DNA of 11,265 bases. Source: Gammaproteobacteria bacterium. Lineage in GTDB: Bacteria > Pseudomonadota > Gammaproteobacteria > Arenicellales > JAOTYS01. The notes under the pieces are model-generated. The model was not told where the DNA came from, ran no database searches, and saw nothing but the letters and a program-made list of their open reading frames with translations. Made by a program: the position numbers and the translations under genes. Location of the stretch: the NCBI GenBank assembly GCA_029861795.1, contig JAOTYS010000116.1:1-11265 (forward strand), in the 5' to 3' direction. Of the stretch, positions 8,296 to 11,265 are shown in pieces (position 1 is the first letter of the stretch; the number at the start of each line of letters is the position of its first letter).

Positions 8296-8317
8296 CAATG
8301 ACAGGAGTTCATAAAGA

Positions 8318-8350
8318 ATGTGCGTGACAGTATCGAGGAGGGTGTCATGA
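8318..8350 (+). CDS. Possible 10-codon ORF overlapping the pilY1 start
   Basis: AGGAG at 8303-8307 is followed, 10 bases later, by an ATG at 8318 that opens ten codons (MCVTVSRRVS) and stops at TGA 8348-8350, which overlaps the pilY1 ATG (8347) in an ATGA arrangement. Such overlaps usually mean coupled translation. The pilY1 ribosome site GGAGG (8337-8341) lies inside this ORF as Arg-Arg codons. Alternatively AGGAG 8303-8307 serves the GTG at 8320, which is in frame with pilY1 and would lengthen it by nine residues. Confidence 0.2.
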   Translation: MCVTVSRRVS

Positions 8351-11265
8351 AAGTAATGCGTGCGGCTTTGATATTTGTGCTCTTTGTTGGCGCGAACCAG
8401 ACGCCTCGCGCGGACGACATCGATATTTATTTGAACCTTGATGAGAACAATCCCGGCGACGCGCTGGTGATGCTCAATCTTGATTGGCGACCAAACCTGG
8501 GCTCCACGGTGTGTGGCGGGGGCGATGCCGCGGGGTGTCAGACCTTGGTAACTGAAGGCTTTATGCGCAGTGATGGATCGGGGGGTATTCCGGGTGATAT
8601 CACATTTTACGATCTTATCGTGGCCGCACTGAGAAAAGTAATCGACCCACTAGCAGGTTTGAAGCTGGGTCTGATGATCAACCACGAACACAACAACAAT
8701 TGCGAGGGACCGAATCAGACCAACTGCAGCAACGGCGGTTATGTTTTCAAGGGGTTCACCGGGTTGGACGAAGATCCCGCAACCCACACCTGTCCACTGT
8801 TGACTGGCGTGGGATCGTCAGACCCAAACATGACCAATAATCCCGCAACCAGTCCACCGGCTATCATGGGACTCTGCGACAAACTAAGTGGACTGCCGAT
8901 CCCTCAGGGAATGGAATCTCATAAGTGGCAGGGCGAGGAGCTCTTTTTTGAGTTGTATCGCTATCTGATCGGGGGCGGCATCTACAACGGTCACAATGGG
9001 GTGCAAGACTACGGCACGACTGGCGCCCCCAATATAGACGACCCGGCGGATGTTAACGATCCGCGACAAGCAGATCCGGATAACATTGCGCAGCTTATGT
9101 GGGATACGGCGGTCGAAAGTGGAAGCAACTACATCAGCCCGCTGATCAGCGCTGAGGAATGCAGCAAGATCTTTACCATCAATTTCATGTTCCAGGTGTC
9201 GCAGCAGGCAGCCGACTCCGACGCTGCGATCGAGGCCCCAATCTCTCAGCAGGGTATGGGGATCGATACCAGCGCGAATAATTCGTTTGGACCGGACCGC
9301 GGCTTTACCAATGTGCTGGATTTTTTGCACGATGCCGATCTGGCTGACGGGACATTTGCCACAGCACCCGATTTGGCTGGAGAGCAAAACGTGACCTCGT
9401 ATTTCTTGGTCGATCCCAATCAAATCAATCAGACGACCAACGGTTATGCCCGCGCCGGCGGCACCGGTAGCGCCTTGCCCTTGAGCGACGATCCCGACGA
9501 GTTAGTGGCCATTTTAACTGACGTGTTCAACCAAATTCTCAGCGTGAGCACTGCGCTGGTGGCGCCTTCGATCCCAGTCAATGTCTTTAACCAGGCAGAG
9601 TCGCTTCCTGAGCTCTATTTCGCGCTTTTTGAAGCCGACTCAGAAGGCAAGCCTTGGTGGGATGGTAACCTCAAGAAACTCAAGCTTGGCGACGATGGCA
9701 GCGGTGGCTTGGAGGTGCAGGATGTCAATGGTGACAGCGCATTCTCGGCCACCGATGGGCGCATCAAGCATTCGGCGATTACGTATTGGACCCATGCTGT
9801 CGACTTACCTGACCCGGGTCCGGACGATGACTTCCTGGCAGGCAAAGACGGGCGCACCGTCATCCGTGGTGGCGCAGGGGGCGTCATCCCCGGTTATCGC
9901 CCGTTGTCTGGCAACACGCCTGGTCTAACCAATCCCACTGGCAACACAACCGAGACCAGTACGCGCAAGCTATTTACTGAGCCCGCCAGCTTTACCAATG
10001 GCACACCCGCAGCAATGACAGAGTTCAACGCAGATAACGCAACCGCCGTTGATTTGCTCACTGAAGATAATGAACTCTATGAAACCGTTATGGGTTGCAG
10101 TGGTTGCTCATATACCAATCCCGATACCGTTGCCGAAGCCGCAGTGGAGGAGCTCATCAAGTTTGGCAGGGGTTTGGACGTGCTGGATGAGGACGGGGAC
10201 ACTGAATTGGATGAGGCGCGATCATGGATCATGGGGGCGCCACTGCATTCGCGGCCACTGCCGCTAACCTTTAGTGCATCTGACACCCGCGTGGTCATGG
10301 CCACGGATGACGGCGTGGTACACATGTTTCGTTCCGCTGACGCCGATGGGGTAGAGGCCTGGGGATTTATCCCGCGTGCGGTAGTGCCTGTGTTCAAGCG
10401 CCTGAAGGACGACAGTGCCGGCACGCCTATTCATCCGTATACGGTCGATGGCAAACCCACGGCATTGATCAAGGATATAAACGGTAATGGCGATATAGAA
10501 TTGTCCGCCGGCGACAAGGCTTATCTCTACATCGGCATGCGTCGCGGCGGCAAAGGCCTGTATGCGCTCGATGTGACCGATCCAGATGATCCAAAGATGC
10601 TGTGGCGTATCGAGAAAGGGGCCCCGGGGACCGACTTCGCAGAGATCGGGCAGAGTTGGTCTACCCCACGGGTGACCTTTCTGGAGGTTGACTTTGGTTC
10701 TCCGACGGGAATCCAGACTCGGCCTGTATTGATTTTCGGGGGTGGCTACAACGGCGATGATGATGGCGACGCGCTTGGCGATCTCGGCAAGGACGACCGT
10801 CCGCCTAGTTCCCCTGTCGGCACGGACGATGATGAGGGGAACGCCATCTTTATCGTCGATGCAGAAACGGGAGAGCTGATTTGGAAGGCAATACACCACG
10901 CCACCATCACAGGAGCCGACCCAGTGGATGACCGGATCTTTACCCATATCGACTTGCTGGACAGTATCCCGTCAGAAATCACCGTGGTCGATACCATAGG
11001 CAACGATCTTGTGGATCGAGGATATGTCGGCACCACTGGCGGCGATGTCTTTCGACTGGACCTTGTAGGGCACAACCGCAGTCTGTGGACAGTCACCAAG
11101 GTGCTCGAGGTGGGTCGTCATTTTAATGCCATCAATGCGGACGATCGCCGTTTCTTCCATGCCCCTGATTTCGTACGCGCATCGGACGATAGCGGTGACT
11201 ACGATGCGGTGGTCATTGCCGCGGGCGATAGACCTCACCCCCTCGGTGTACCGGTGGTGAACTGG
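8347..11265 (+). CDS. pilY1: PilY1 pilus-tip adhesin (3' end outside window)
   Basis: PilY1 (PilC family) is the large pilus-tip protein needed for extension, adhesion and surface sensing. The visible 973 residues begin with a signal peptide (hydrophobic about 5-16, cut near RA-DD at 22-24). Residues about 36-400 are spaced like the PilY1 von Willebrand A domain (LKLGLMINHEH; YISPLISAEEC 262-272; NVTSYFLV 348-355; AGGTGS then DELVAIL), but the metal-site motif DxSxS is D46-W-R-P-N50 and no TDG is seen. WWDGNLKK (437-444) leads into the PilC beta-propeller: GAPLHSRPL (630-638), ATDDGVVHMF (652-661), GLYALDVTDP (to 746), WSTPRV (771-776), IFIVDAETGELIW and GTTGGDVFRLDL (895-906). Acidic loops at 614-622, 710-718 and 804-808 may bind calcium. 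ATG 8347 follows GGAGG at 8337-8341. The frame is open at the window end; some of the propeller and the C-terminus are missing. Confidence 0.95.
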   Translation, partial: MKVMRAALIFVLFVGANQTPRADDIDIYLNLDENNPGDALVMLNLDWRPNLGSTVCGGGDAAGCQTLVTEGFMRSDGSGGIPGDITFYDLIVAALRKVIDPLAGLKLGLMINHEHNNNCEGPNQTNCSNGGYVFKGFTGLDEDPATHTCPLLTGVGSSDPNMTNNPATSPPAIMGLCDKLSGLPIPQGMESHKWQGEELFFELYRYLIGGGIYNGHNGVQDYGTTGAPNIDDPADVNDPRQADPDNIAQLMWDTAVESGSNYISPLISAEECSKIFTINFMFQVSQQAADSDAAIEAPISQQGMGIDTSANNSFGPDRGFTNVLDFLHDADLADGTFATAPDLAGEQNVTSYFLVDPNQINQTTNGYARAGGTGSALPLSDDPDELVAILTDVFNQILSVSTALVAPSIPVNVFNQAESLPELYFALFEADSEGKPWWDGNLKKLKLGDDGSGGLEVQDVNGDSAFSATDGRIKHSAITYWTHAVDLPDPGPDDDFLAGKDGRTVIRGGAGGVIPGYRPLSGNTPGLTNPTGNTTETSTRKLFTEPASFTNGTPAAMTEFNADNATAVDLLTEDNELYETVMGCSGCSYTNPDTVAEAAVEELIKFGRGLDVLDEDGDTELDEARSWIMGAPLHSRPLPLTFSASDTRVVMATDDGVVHMFRSADADGVEAWGFIPRAVVPVFKRLKDDSAGTPIHPYTVDGKPTALIKDINGNGDIELSAGDKAYLYIGMRRGGKGLYALDVTDPDDPKMLWRIEKGAPGTDFAEIGQSWSTPRVTFLEVDFGSPTGIQTRPVLIFGGGYNGDDDGDALGDLGKDDRPPSSPVGTDDDEGNAIFIVDAETGELIWKAIHHATITGADPVDDRIFTHIDLLDSIPSEITVVDTIGNDLVDRGYVGTTGGDVFRLDLVGHNRSLWTVTKVLEVGRHFNAINADDRRFFHAPDFVRASDDSGDYDAVVIAAGDRPHPLGVPVVNW

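Noticed and set aside
8884..9423. 179-codon ORF on the - strand inside pilY1
   Set aside because: It lies wholly opposite the PilY1 coding frame, with no motif of its own.
10264..10947. 227-codon ORF on the - strand inside pilY1
   Set aside because: It is opposite the PilC propeller blades, which are clearly coding on the + strand, and its sequence shows no domain.

Overview
The window reads as a chromosomal segment of a moderately GC-rich gammaproteobacterium, probably relatively close to the Pseudomonas/Chromatiales side of the class. The main grounds are the gene order hflK-hflC-DUF2065-hisZ-purA, which is the Pseudomonas-type arrangement (Escherichia coli has yjeT between hflC and purA and lacks hisZ), and a fimU-pilV-pilW-pilX-pilY1 type IV pilus cluster in the same order as in Pseudomonas. 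All supported genes are on the + strand. I see no tRNA, rRNA, CRISPR array, transposase or prophage gene.

Region 1 (2-4940) is housekeeping. It starts inside hflK, followed by hflC (the SPFH pair that controls the FtsH protease) and a 63-residue DUF2065/YjeT membrane protein. A 254-base gap then holds a palindromic element. Next come hisZ, the regulatory subunit of the short-form ATP phosphoribosyltransferase, and purA, adenylosuccinate synthetase. HisZ and PurA are linked metabolically: histidine synthesis consumes ATP and PRPP and returns AICAR to the purine pathway that leads to IMP, the substrate of PurA.

Region 2 (4941-5225) is a 285-base gap. Its second half contains three matches to the AlgR/LytTR-type DNA half-site, two of them as a direct repeat with a 12-base spacer, and an extended -10-like promoter element. 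This is the expected place for control of the pilus operon, because AlgR is a known activator of fimU-pilVWXY1Y2E in Pseudomonas aeruginosa. A 37-codon ORF with a strong Shine-Dalgarno sequence overlaps the first two sites and may or may not be real.

Region 3 (5226-11265) is a minor pilin operon: a GspH/FimT-family pseudopilin (fimU-like), pilV, pilW, pilX and the 5' part (973 codons) of pilY1, which runs off the end. The minor pilins are expected to form the initiation and tip complex of the type IV pilus, with PilY1 as the large tip-associated adhesin or mechanosensor. The most unusual feature is the N-terminal domain of PilY1: its flanks look like the von Willebrand A fold of PilY1, but the metal-binding DxSxS and TDG signatures are replaced. 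Acidic DxDxDG-type loops recur in FimU, PilW and PilY1.

Overall this is mostly a recognisable, ordinary set of genes. The points worth a second look are the putative LytTR operators, the degenerate PilY1 VWA-like domain, the 10-codon ORF that overlaps the pilY1 start, and the palindrome upstream of hisZ. I did not find a clearly new system.
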